Assembly: GCA_031364965.1 (NCBI GenBank)
Contig: JANLXF010000146.1
Location: 1-18,924 of the forward strand
Length of the DNA stretch: 18,924 bases
Direction: 5' to 3'
From: JAOUEA01 sp031364965
Lineage (GTDB): Bacteria > Actinomycetota > UBA4738 > HRBIN12
The notes under the pieces were generated by a model. The model saw only the letters and a program-made list of their open reading frames with translations, ran no database searches and was not told the DNA's origin. The position numbers and the translations under genes were made by a program. Below, piece after piece: positions 1-7,008 of this stretch (the stretch's first letter is position 1; each line of letters opens with the position of its first letter).

Positions 1-459
1 CGTGTCGATGATGAGGTCCGCGTCGCCACGCAGGCTCTCCATCATCAGGCGCTCCTTTCGGATCCCCTCCACCACTCGGTCGGCCGGCGCAAGTGGGTGC
101 CGGCGACGCGTGGCCTCGTACCGGTTCACCAGGTCGTCGTCGGCGGCCTCGAGGAACACGATGCGATAGTCGATGTTGAGCTGCTTGAGCTCCTCGAGCG
201 CCTGGGACAGCTCGCCGAAGAACACGCCGCCTCTCGCGTCGACGACGATCGCGATCCGCTCGGGTCCGCCCTCGCGCGCGCCCAGCTCCGCCATCTTCGG
301 CAGGAGCGCGGGAGGGAGGTTGTCCACGACGAAGAAGCCCAGGTCTTCCAGCGAGTGTGCCGCCTCGGACCTGCCGGCGCCCGACAACCCCGTGATGATC
401 GTGAAGCCGGGGTTCACGGAGCCGCCGCCGGGCCCGGGTAGGGACACGATCTCGGCCAT
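1..459 (-). CDS. rapZ: RNase adapter protein RapZ (YvcJ family), N-terminal 153 residues, cut by window edge
   Basis: The minus-strand frame opening at ATG 459 and running off the left edge encodes the first 153 residues of a RapZ/YvcJ-type P-loop protein (full length normally about 285). Seen directly: a Walker A-like motif GLSGAGRS at about residues 29-36, a LEDLGFF.VDNLPP segment just after it, and the family-typical YEATRRRHPL near residue 121. Family knowledge: RapZ-like proteins bind nucleotides; in E. coli RapZ guides RNase E to the small RNA GlmZ to control glucosamine-6-phosphate synthase, while the actinobacterial role is less clear. Its ATG overlaps the uvrC stop codon in the string TGATG (461-457), so it is very likely translationally coupled to uvrC. 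No independent ribosome-binding site is evident. The C-terminal domain lies outside the window. Confidence 0.95.
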   Translation of the reverse strand, partial: MAEIVSLPGPGGGSVNPGFTIITGLSGAGRSEAAHSLEDLGFFVVDNLPPALLPKMAELGAREGGPERIAIVVDARGGVFFGELSQALEELKQLNIDYRIVFLEAADDDLVNRYEATRRRHPLAPADRVVEGIRKERLMMESLRGDADLIIDT

Positions 460-2336
460 CACGCACTCTCCCGCTGATCGAGCGGCACGCCGTGCAGCCG
501 ATCCCAGATCGCGCGCGCCAGATCGGGACCCACGCCCGGGGTGGCCGCGATCTCGGCCGGCTCGGCATCGCGGAGGCGCGAGAGCGAGCCGAAGGTCTTG
601 AGGAGCGCCTTCTTCCGCGCGGGCCCAACCCCGGCGATCTCGTCGAGCGGCGACACCAGGGCGCGCTTCTCGCGCTTCTGGCGGTGGTAGCTGACCGCGA
701 ACCGGTGTGCCTCGTCCCGCACGTGCTGGAGCACGAAGAGCGACTCGGCCCCACGTGGGATCACGAGAGGGTCGGGCCGGTCCGGGAAGTACACCTCCTC
801 GAGGCGCTTCGCGAGGCCGATGTGCGGAATGTGCAGCCCGAGCTCCCCGAGGACCTTCGTGGCCATGCCGAGCTGCCCGCGGCCGCCGTCGACCACGACG
901 AGGGAGGGCGGATACGAGAATCGCCGGGCGCCCTCGGCCGGACCCTCTTCCTGCTCGCGGAGCAGGCGGGCGAAACGGCGATGCAGCATCTCCTCCATGG
1001 AGGCGAAGTCGTCCTGCCCGGCCACGCCCTTGATCTGGAACCGCCGGTAGTCGGATCGCTTGGGCAGGCCGTCTTCGAAGACCACCATCGACCCGACCTT
1101 GTCGGTGGGTCCCAGGTTGGAGATGTCGTAGCACTCGATCCGGAGCGGCGCTTGCTCGAGGCCGAGGTGTCCGGCGAGCTCCGCGAGGGCGCGCGAGCGC
1201 GCCCCGAAATCCGAGGCGCGCTTGAGCTTGTGGCGGTGGAACGACTCCCCCGCGTTGCGTGTGACGACCTCGAGGAGCTTGCGTTTCGCACCTCGCTCGG
1301 GCACGGCGATGCGGACGTTCGTCCCCCGGCGGGTGCAGAGCCAGGCCTCGAGCACCCCGGCGTCGTCGGGGATCTGCGGGACCAGGACGCGCGGAGGCAC
1401 GTCGTGCCGCTCCATGTACAACTGCCGCACGAACGACGCGATCAGCTCCTCGCGCGTGAGCTCCTCGACGCGGTCAACCACCCACCCCTTGCGCCCGAGC
1501 ACCCGGCCGCCGCGTACGAAGAACACCTGGAAGGCGGCCTCGAGGTCGTCCTCGGCCATCCCGACGATGTCGAGATCTTCGGGCGCCGACAGCACCATCT
1601 CCTGGCTCTCGAGCGCGCGCCGTGCGGCCTGGAGCTGGTCGCGGAGCTTGGCGGCTTGCTCGTAGTCCTGCCGGCCGGCGGCCTCGGCCATCTCGCCTTC
1701 CAGCCCCTGGAGCACCGGCCGGGCGTTCCCGCCGAGGAAGTCCGCGAGGGCGTCGACGTGCGCGCGGTACGACTCCTCGGTCGCCCCCGTCGCCTCGGGC
1801 ACGCACGGGCCCGCGCAGCGGCCGATGTCGTAATAGAGACACGGGCGCCCGGCACGAGCACGCTGGTCGAAGAAGGAGTTCGAGCACGTCCGGACGGGGA
1901 ACACGCGCGTGAGCGCGTCAAGGGTGTCCCGGATCGCCCAGGCATGGCCGTACGGGCCGAAGTACCGCACCTTGTTCCGCTTGGTGCCGCGGAGGACCTG
2001 CGCGCGCGGCCACCGCTCCCCCACGGTGAGCGCGAGGTACGGATAGGACTTGTCGTCGCGGTACCGGATGTTGAACCGTGGGCGATGCTCCTGGATCAGG
2101 TTGTACTCGAGCATCAGGGCGTCGACCTCCCCGGAGGCCACGATCCACTCGACGCTCGCGGCGGCGGTCACCATCGCCTCGGTGCGGGGATGCAGCGGCC
2201 GGCTCCAGTAGTTCGCGAGGCGCTTGCGCAGCGAACGCGCCTTCCCGACGTAGATCACCCGGCCGTCGGGGTCGCGGAACAGGTAGGCCCCCGGTGCGTC
2301 GGGGATCGAGGATCCGGTCGGACGGGGGACGCTCAC
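459..2336 (-). CDS. uvrC: Excinuclease ABC subunit UvrC
   Basis: This 625-residue protein is the dual-incision nuclease of nucleotide excision repair, acting in the cytoplasm with UvrB to cut either side of a DNA lesion. Domains in order: N-terminal GIY-YIG nuclease (PGAYLF at 15-20, VIYVGKARSLRKRL at 27-40); a cysteine-bearing segment with C151, C166, C174 and C178, the spacing of the iron-sulfur cysteines described for UvrC; a UVR domain that contacts UvrB (about 205-240); the RNase H-like second nuclease domain (IECYDISN, LVVVDGGRGQLG); and C-terminal tandem helix-hairpin-helix motifs (IAGVGPARKKALL, TPGVGPDLA). Length is normal. The GTG start at 2336 is supported by TAGAAT ending six bases upstream, suggesting leaderless transcription. 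The stop overlaps the rapZ start by one base. Confidence 0.98.
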   Translation of the reverse strand: MSVPRPTGSSIPDAPGAYLFRDPDGRVIYVGKARSLRKRLANYWSRPLHPRTEAMVTAAASVEWIVASGEVDALMLEYNLIQEHRPRFNIRYRDDKSYPYLALTVGERWPRAQVLRGTKRNKVRYFGPYGHAWAIRDTLDALTRVFPVRTCSNSFFDQRARAGRPCLYYDIGRCAGPCVPEATGATEESYRAHVDALADFLGGNARPVLQGLEGEMAEAAGRQDYEQAAKLRDQLQAARRALESQEMVLSAPEDLDIVGMAEDDLEAAFQVFFVRGGRVLGRKGWVVDRVEELTREELIASFVRQLYMERHDVPPRVLVPQIPDDAGVLEAWLCTRRGTNVRIAVPERGAKRKLLEVVTRNAGESFHRHKLKRASDFGARSRALAELAGHLGLEQAPLRIECYDISNLGPTDKVGSMVVFEDGLPKRSDYRRFQIKGVAGQDDFASMEEMLHRRFARLLREQEEGPAEGARRFSYPPSLVVVDGGRGQLGMATKVLGELGLHIPHIGLAKRLEEVYFPDRPDPLVIPRGAESLFVLQHVRDEAHRFAVSYHRQKREKRALVSPLDEIAGVGPARKKALLKTFGSLSRLRDAEPAEIAATPGVGPDLARAIWDRLHGVPLDQRESA

Positions 2337-2342
2337 TCGGTC

Positions 2343-2348
2343 ATTCTA
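2343..2348 (-). promoter_or_regulatory. Predicted -10 element of a leaderless uvrC promoter
   Basis: TAGAAT on the minus strand ends exactly six bases before the uvrC GTG at 2336. This places the predicted transcription start on or next to the start codon, and there is no Shine-Dalgarno sequence in between. No convincing -35 box is seen 16-18 bases upstream. The same arrangement recurs before other genes in the window, which raises confidence. Confidence 0.6.
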
Positions 2349-2381
2349 GGAGCGTGGCGGTGACACGCCGGTGAGGCCCGG

Positions 2382-4037
2382 CTACTTCTTGGCGCCCTTG
2401 GCGTCGATCACGACGAACTGACCCGTCATCGTGGGGTGGACGTCGCAGTGGAAGAAGTAGGCGCCGGCGTCGAGGGCATCGACCTTGTACTCGACCTGCT
2501 TCGGACCCGAGACCAGCTCGCCCGTGAACAGGAAGTCGGTATAGGCCGAGTCGGTCGCGATCGCGACGTTGTGCGGACCCGTGGTCGCGCCGTCGTCCTG
2601 GTTGTCGAAGTTGATCGAGAACGGCTGGCCCGCCGGAGCCACGAGGCAGGTGGGGTCGAACGCGAGGCCCACCGCGACCACGTCGAGGACGATCTTGCCG
2701 TCCTTGCCGCACTCGGCGCCACCGGGTGAGGGCGCGGCGCCCGGCGAGGGCGTGGGACTCGGCCGCGCGATGATCAGATCGCCGGGGTCGCCCTGGAGTC
2801 CCATCATCAGCGCCCCGGTGGTGGTGTCGTACCAGGCCACGTAGACCGAGGATCCGTCGGCCTTGACCGCCACCGACGGGTAGGCCCCGCCCGCGGTGTC
2901 GACCCCGGTCTCGACCGGTGTGAAGGTCGTGCCGTCGCCGGAGGCGAGCGCCACGCCGTCGCTGCCTGCCCACGTCACGTAGATCGTGCCGGCGTCGTCG
3001 ACCGCCACGCCGGTCGTCGGGGTGAAGTTGCCGCCCTTCGCGTCCGCGAGATCGGCGGGGGCGGGCGCGACCGTGCCCGAACGCCACTCGGCGCCCTCGG
3101 GGACCCACGCAGCCACTTCGAGGCTGTCCTTCGTGAAGAAGGAGACGACCGGGTTGCCGTCGGCGTCGACAGCGAGGTCGAGACCCTGGCCGGTCGCGCC
3201 CGTGGCGACCGTCTCGGTCGCCCAGCCCTTGCCCGATGGTCTCGCCAGCACGACGTCGCCGGCATCGACGAAGGCCACCGCGGGGCCGTCGGCGGTCACC
3301 GCGATCTTCGTGGGGCCGGGTTGGGGGCATGCGGCGCACTGGGCGATCGTGGCGACCGCGGTCGTTCGCCACTTGCCGCCGGCTGAGGTGACCACCCGCA
3401 CTTCCTGTCCGGAGGAGTTGGTCGTGTACGCCACCCAGGGGTTCCCGGCGTCGTCGACGGCCACCGAGGGGCTGCCGATCGGCCCCGCCTGCTTCAGGGA
3501 GAACCCGTAGTCGTAGAGCCGTTCGGCGGCGAAGGCATCGGGGCCTTTCGCGTACCAGACCCCGTCGGAGGCCGTCCACACGACGTGCACCGACCCGTCG
3601 GCGGCCACGGCGATGTCGGTGCCGTTCGAATCCTGGGCGGAGAGATCCTTGAGCGAAGGCACCGTTGCGGGGCCGTACGGCACGACGATGCCGGGCGGCG
3701 TGTCCTTGACCTGCGCGGCCGCTCCTCGGGTCCAGATCCCCTCGGCCGACAGGCTCGCGACCCCGATCGCGGGGATGTAGGCCGACCCGATCGGCCTCGT
3801 GACGGGGATCGCGCCCTTCGCGAGCTCCTCCGTCAAGGCCAGGTAGCTGATGTACGGGTTCCCGTCGGCGTCGACCGTGATCTGCGCGCCGAGTCCTGCG
3901 TCGTCGAGGCTGTCGGCCACGAACGGCGTGAACCGCACCCCGCTCCCGGGGACGACCTCGCCGTCGGGGATCGAGTTGCATGCCGTGGCCGTGAGCAAGA
4001 CTCCGGCGCAGGTGAGGATCAGCAGTCGCTTCGACAC
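2382..4037 (-). CDS. Lipoprotein with seven-repeat beta-propeller and C-terminal type 1 copper (cupredoxin) domain
   Basis: This 551-residue protein starts with a lipoprotein signal (K3 R4, a hydrophobic stretch, then LTATAC with the lipidated Cys at 20), so it should be anchored outside the cell. Residues 51-404 carry seven copies of a motif like 'V-D-x-D-G-N-P-x-V-x-Y/W', spaced mostly 44-56 residues apart, as in a beta-propeller of the BNR/sialidase-like kind. A Pro/Ser/Ala-rich linker (about 425-444) leads to a plastocyanin-like domain with a complete blue-copper ligand set: H489, C531, H534 and M537 in HCDVHPTM. The protein could be an electron-transfer or copper-binding surface protein; no substrate can be named. 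C234 and C237 form a CxxC in the propeller. It lies between uvrA and uvrC on the same strand. GTG start 4037 is preceded by TAGGAT ten bases upstream. Confidence 0.85.
   Translation of the reverse strand: MSKRLLILTCAGVLLTATACNSIPDGEVVPGSGVRFTPFVADSLDDAGLGAQITVDADGNPYISYLALTEELAKGAIPVTRPIGSAYIPAIGVASLSAEGIWTRGAAAQVKDTPPGIVVPYGPATVPSLKDLSAQDSNGTDIAVAADGSVHVVWTASDGVWYAKGPDAFAAERLYDYGFSLKQAGPIGSPSVAVDDAGNPWVAYTTNSSGQEVRVVTSAGGKWRTTAVATIAQCAACPQPGPTKIAVTADGPAVAFVDAGDVVLARPSGKGWATETVATGATGQGLDLAVDADGNPVVSFFTKDSLEVAAWVPEGAEWRSGTVAPAPADLADAKGGNFTPTTGVAVDDAGTIYVTWAGSDGVALASGDGTTFTPVETGVDTAGGAYPSVAVKADGSSVYVAWYDTTTGALMMGLQGDPGDLIIARPSPTPSPGAAPSPGGAECGKDGKIVLDVVAVGLAFDPTCLVAPAGQPFSINFDNQDDGATTGPHNVAIATDSAYTDFLFTGELVSGPKQVEYKVDALDAGAYFFHCDVHPTMTGQFVVIDAKGAKK
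2826..3887 (-). repeat. Seven propeller-blade repeats within the lipoprotein gene
   Basis: Seven related segments begin at residues 51, 140, 189, 242, 286, 342 and 387 of the lipoprotein. The core is hydrophobic-x-V-x-x-D-G-x-x-x-V-x-[YWF]. The first two are 89 residues apart, roughly twice the normal spacing, so a degenerate extra blade or an insertion may lie between them. At DNA level three copies retain near-identical runs encoding VD(A/D)(D/A)GNP, near 3151-3170, 3433-3452 and 3856-3875 (listed by plus-strand position). Confidence 0.75.
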
Positions 4038-4047
4038 GTCGGCGGGA

Positions 4048-4053
4048 ATCCTA
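4048..4053 (-). promoter_or_regulatory. Possible -10 element upstream of the propeller-cupredoxin lipoprotein
   Basis: TAGGAT on the minus strand ends ten bases before GTG 4037. The gap is longer than the six to eight bases seen elsewhere in the window, so the transcript would have a leader of only a few bases. A TTGACG lies too close upstream (8-base spacer) to act as its -35 box. Confidence 0.4.
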
Positions 4054-4076
4054 GCAAGCTACGTCAACTTCGGCGG

Positions 4077-4091
4077 CAGGCGTGGCGCCTG
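4077..4091 (-). terminator. Short GC-rich hairpin just after the uvrA stop
   Basis: CAGGCG-TGG-CGCCTG is a perfect six-base-pair stem with a three-base loop, starting three bases after the uvrA stop codon. It is not followed by a T-run on the minus strand, so it is at best a weak or factor-assisted terminator, or a 3'-end stabiliser separating uvrA from the lipoprotein gene. Confidence 0.25.
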
Positions 4092-4094
4092 GGC

Positions 4095-6953
4095 TCAGAC
4101 GGCGGCCTCGACGGCGATCAGGCGCCCGTCGAGCGCCTCGGCCAGGAACCGCCCCGTGTGCGACGTGGGATGCGCGGCGACGTCTTCGGGGGTGCCCGTC
4201 ACCACGACCGCCCCTCCCCCGTCGCCGCCCTCGGGACCCATGTCGATGATCCAGTCGGCCGTCTTGATAACGTCGAGGTTGTGTTCGATCACCAACACGG
4301 TGTTCCCGGCGTCAACCAGGCGCTGGAGCACCGCGAGGAGCTTGCGGATGTCTTCGAAGTGGAGCCCGGTCGTGGGCTCGTCGAGCACGTAGATCGTGTT
4401 CCCGGTCGCGCGCTTGTGGAGCTCGGAGGACAGCTTGATGCGCTGGGCCTCGCCGCCGGACAAGGTCGGCGCGGGTTGGCCGAGCTTCACGTACCCGAGC
4501 CCGACGTCGGACAGCGTCTGCATGTGTCGGTGGATCGCCGGGATGTTCTCGAAGAAGGTCAGCGCCTCGTCGACGCTCATCTCGAGGACGTCGGCGATCG
4601 TGCGGCCCTTGTACTTCACCTCGAGGGTCTCCCGGTTGTAGCGGTGGCCCTTGCAGCTCTCGCAGGTCACGTAGACGTCGGGGAGGAAGTGCATCTCGAT
4701 CTTGATCTGGCCGTCGCCGGCGCAGTGCTCGCACCGTCCGCCCCGGACGTTGAACGAGAACCGGCCGGGCTGGTAGCCGCGCATGCGCGCCTCGGGCACC
4801 TGGGCGAAGAGCTTCCGCACGTGGTCGAAGACCCCCGTGTAGGTGGCCGGGTTCGACCGGGGGGTACGTCCGATCGGCGATTGATCGATGTCGATCACCT
4901 TGTCGATCTGCTCCCAACCCACGAGCTTCTTGTGCTTGCCGGGAAGGATCCGCGACCGATAGACCTTCTGCATCAGGACGCGCAACAGGACGTCCTGCAC
5001 CAGGGTCGATTTCCCTGAGCCACTGACGCCGGTCACACAGACGAACAGCCCGAGGGGCACATCGACCGTCACGTTGCGCAGGTTGTGCTCGCTCGCGCCC
5101 TCGAGCCGAAGCCTTCGGGTGCTGCGGGGGCGCCGGACGAGCGGCGTCGGGATCGTGTGGCGCCCCGACAGGAACGCCCCCGTGAGCGAGCGTTCGCATC
5201 CGAGCAGTCCCTTCAGGTCGCCCGAGTAAACGATCTCGCCCCCGTGCTCGCCGGCCAGTGGGCCGATGTCGACGATGTGGTCGGCCTCCATGATCGTGGC
5301 CTCGTCGTGTTCGACGACGATCAGCGTGTTCCCGAGGTCGCGGAGCCGGATCAACGTGTCGATCAGACGCTTGTTGTCGCGCTGGTGCAGGCCGATCGAA
5401 GGCTCGTCGAGGATGTAGAGCACGCCGACGAGGCCGCTCCCGATCTGGGTCGCGAGCCGGATCCGCTGAGCCTCGCCGCCGGCGAGCGTGCCCGCGGCGC
5501 GACCGAGCGTCAGGTAGTCGAGGCCGACGTCGACGAGGAAGCGCAGGCGTTCCCTGATCTCCTTGAGCAGCCGCTCGGCGATCATCGCCTCGCGCTCGGA
5601 CAGTTCGATGCCGTCGATGAACTCGCGCGTCTTCCTGATCGAGAGGTCCGTCAGCTCCGCGATGTTCAGACCGTCGACCGAGACCGCGAGGGTCTCGGGA
5701 CGCAGGCGCTGCCCCTTACAGGCCCGGCAGGGGATCTCGCGCATGAACTGCTCGAGCTTTTCCCGTTGGGCCTCGGAGTCGGTCTCGGTGTGGCGTCGTT
5801 CGACGTTCGAGATCACACCCTCGAAGGTCGTGTGGTAGGCACGCTGACGCCCGTAGCGGTTCTTGTAGCGCACGTAGACCTGCTGGTCGGAGCCGTAGAG
5901 GAGCACCTCCCGCGCTCGCTTGGGGAGCTTCCTCCAGGCGGTATCGAGGGAGATGTCCTCGGCCTCGGCCACGGCCTCGAGCACCCGGTTCCAGTATTCG
6001 AGCGTGGCGCTCGCCCAGGGCGCGAGGGCCCCTTCGGCGACCGAGAGATCGGGGTCGGGGACCACCAGCTCGGGGTCGACCTCGAGCCTCGTACCCAGAC
6101 CGTCGCACGTTGCGCAGGCTCCGTACGGCGAGTTGAACGAGAAGTTCCGGGGCGCCAACTCCTCGAACGAGAGCCCGCAGTGTGTGCAGGCGAGATGCTG
6201 GGAGAACGTCTGCAGCTCGTCGTGGCCCTCGTGCGTGGTCACGGCGATCGACGCGATGCCGTCGGCGAGCTCGAGCGCCGTCTCGATCGAGTCGGCCACC
6301 CGGCGGCGGATGCCCGGCTTGGCCACCAGCCGGTCGACGACGACCTCGATCGTGTGCTTATAGGTCTTGGGGAGCCGGATCGGCTCCGACAGCTCCCGCA
6401 CCTCGCCGTCGATCCGGGCGCGGGGGAACCCCTGGCGAGCGAGGTCCTCGAGGAGCTTGCCGTACTCGCCCTTGCGTCCGCGCACCACCGGGGCGAGCAC
6501 CTGAAACTTCGTGCCCTCGGGAAGCTCCAGGATCTGGTCCACGATCTGGTCGGGGGTCTGGCGCCCGATCCCGCGTCCGCAGTTGTAGCAATGCGGGTGG
6601 CCCACGCGCGCGTAGAGGACCCGGAGGTAGTCGTAGACCTCCGTGATCGTCCCGACGGTCGACCGAGGGTTGCGCGAGGTGGACTTCTGGTCGATCGAGA
6701 TCGCCGGCGACAGCCCCTCGATGAAGTCGACGTCGGGCTTCTCCATCTGGCCAAGGAACTGCCGGGCGTACGCCGAAAGCGACTCGACGTAGCGTCGCTG
6801 GCCCTCGGCGTAGATCGTGTCGAAGGCGAGCGACGACTTACCCGAGCCCGAGAGGCCCGTGAACACGATCAGTCGGTCCCGCGGAAGCTCCAGCGTGACG
6901 TTCTTGAGGTTGTGCTCACGGGCGCCATGGATGACGAGGGAGTCGGTGCCCAC
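4095..6953 (-). CDS. uvrA: Excinuclease ABC subunit UvrA
   Basis: This 952-residue ATPase is the lesion-scanning subunit of nucleotide excision repair; it loads UvrB onto damaged DNA. From the chosen start, Walker A of the first ABC half is GLSGSGKS at 33-40, and GVSGSGKST marks the second half. CxxC zinc-binding pairs (CTHC...CATC, CEHC...CESC), two signature motifs (LAGGEAQRIRLA, LSGGEAQRIKLS) and two Walker B/D-loop segments (ILDEPSIGLHQRD, VLDEPTTGLHFED) are all present. The first signature has Ala where Ser is usual. The frame is open back to ATG 7010, but GTG 6953 is preferred: it puts the family-typical LVIHGAREHNLKNV at the N-terminus, follows TAGACT by eight bases, and avoids overlap with the divergent peptidase gene. 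Confidence 0.97.
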   Translation of the reverse strand: MGTDSLVIHGAREHNLKNVTLELPRDRLIVFTGLSGSGKSSLAFDTIYAEGQRRYVESLSAYARQFLGQMEKPDVDFIEGLSPAISIDQKSTSRNPRSTVGTITEVYDYLRVLYARVGHPHCYNCGRGIGRQTPDQIVDQILELPEGTKFQVLAPVVRGRKGEYGKLLEDLARQGFPRARIDGEVRELSEPIRLPKTYKHTIEVVVDRLVAKPGIRRRVADSIETALELADGIASIAVTTHEGHDELQTFSQHLACTHCGLSFEELAPRNFSFNSPYGACATCDGLGTRLEVDPELVVPDPDLSVAEGALAPWASATLEYWNRVLEAVAEAEDISLDTAWRKLPKRAREVLLYGSDQQVYVRYKNRYGRQRAYHTTFEGVISNVERRHTETDSEAQREKLEQFMREIPCRACKGQRLRPETLAVSVDGLNIAELTDLSIRKTREFIDGIELSEREAMIAERLLKEIRERLRFLVDVGLDYLTLGRAAGTLAGGEAQRIRLATQIGSGLVGVLYILDEPSIGLHQRDNKRLIDTLIRLRDLGNTLIVVEHDEATIMEADHIVDIGPLAGEHGGEIVYSGDLKGLLGCERSLTGAFLSGRHTIPTPLVRRPRSTRRLRLEGASEHNLRNVTVDVPLGLFVCVTGVSGSGKSTLVQDVLLRVLMQKVYRSRILPGKHKKLVGWEQIDKVIDIDQSPIGRTPRSNPATYTGVFDHVRKLFAQVPEARMRGYQPGRFSFNVRGGRCEHCAGDGQIKIEMHFLPDVYVTCESCKGHRYNRETLEVKYKGRTIADVLEMSVDEALTFFENIPAIHRHMQTLSDVGLGYVKLGQPAPTLSGGEAQRIKLSSELHKRATGNTIYVLDEPTTGLHFEDIRKLLAVLQRLVDAGNTVLVIEHNLDVIKTADWIIDMGPEGGDGGGAVVVTGTPEDVAAHPTSHTGRFLAEALDGRLIAVEAAV

Positions 6954-6961
6954 GAACCGTG

Positions 6962-6967
6962 AGTCTA
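6962..6967 (-). promoter_or_regulatory. Predicted -10 element of a leaderless uvrA promoter
   Basis: TAGACT on the minus strand ends eight bases before GTG 6953. It lies only 29 bases from the predicted -10 of the divergent peptidase gene, so the two promoters must share or compete for the same short DNA segment. The same hexamer precedes uvrB. Confidence 0.5.
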
Positions 6968-6996
6968 TCGGCGCGCGACGACAAGGCTCTCCGAGG

Positions 6997-7002
6997 GATA
7001 CT
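6997..7002 (+). promoter_or_regulatory. Predicted -10 element of the S9 peptidase gene
   Basis: GATACT ends exactly six bases before ATG 7009, matching the spacing seen at uvrC, uvrB and the PLP-enzyme gene. Only the first base departs from TANNNT. A GAGGG at 6993-6997 could instead act as a Shine-Dalgarno, but its spacing of eleven bases is long. Confidence 0.45.
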
Positions 7003-7008
7003 TCCGAC

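Noticed and set aside
492..2363. 623-codon plus-strand open frame opposite uvrC
   Set aside because: Antisense shadow of uvrC with no recognisable motif and biased composition.
2341..3981. 546-codon minus-strand frame overlapping the lipoprotein gene
   Set aside because: It is the alternative frame of the lipoprotein gene, Arg/Gly-rich, with no signal peptide or repeats; the chosen frame has both and a copper site.
2382..4037. Nitrous oxide reductase (NosZ)
   Set aside because: Domain order is similar, but the copper domain has a single Cys (type 1 site) rather than the two-Cys CuA site, and the propeller lacks a histidine cluster.
4048..4067. Standard sigma-70 promoter TTGACG...TAGGAT before the lipoprotein gene
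   Set aside because: The spacer is only 8 bases, far below the 16-18 needed, so the two boxes cannot work as a pair.
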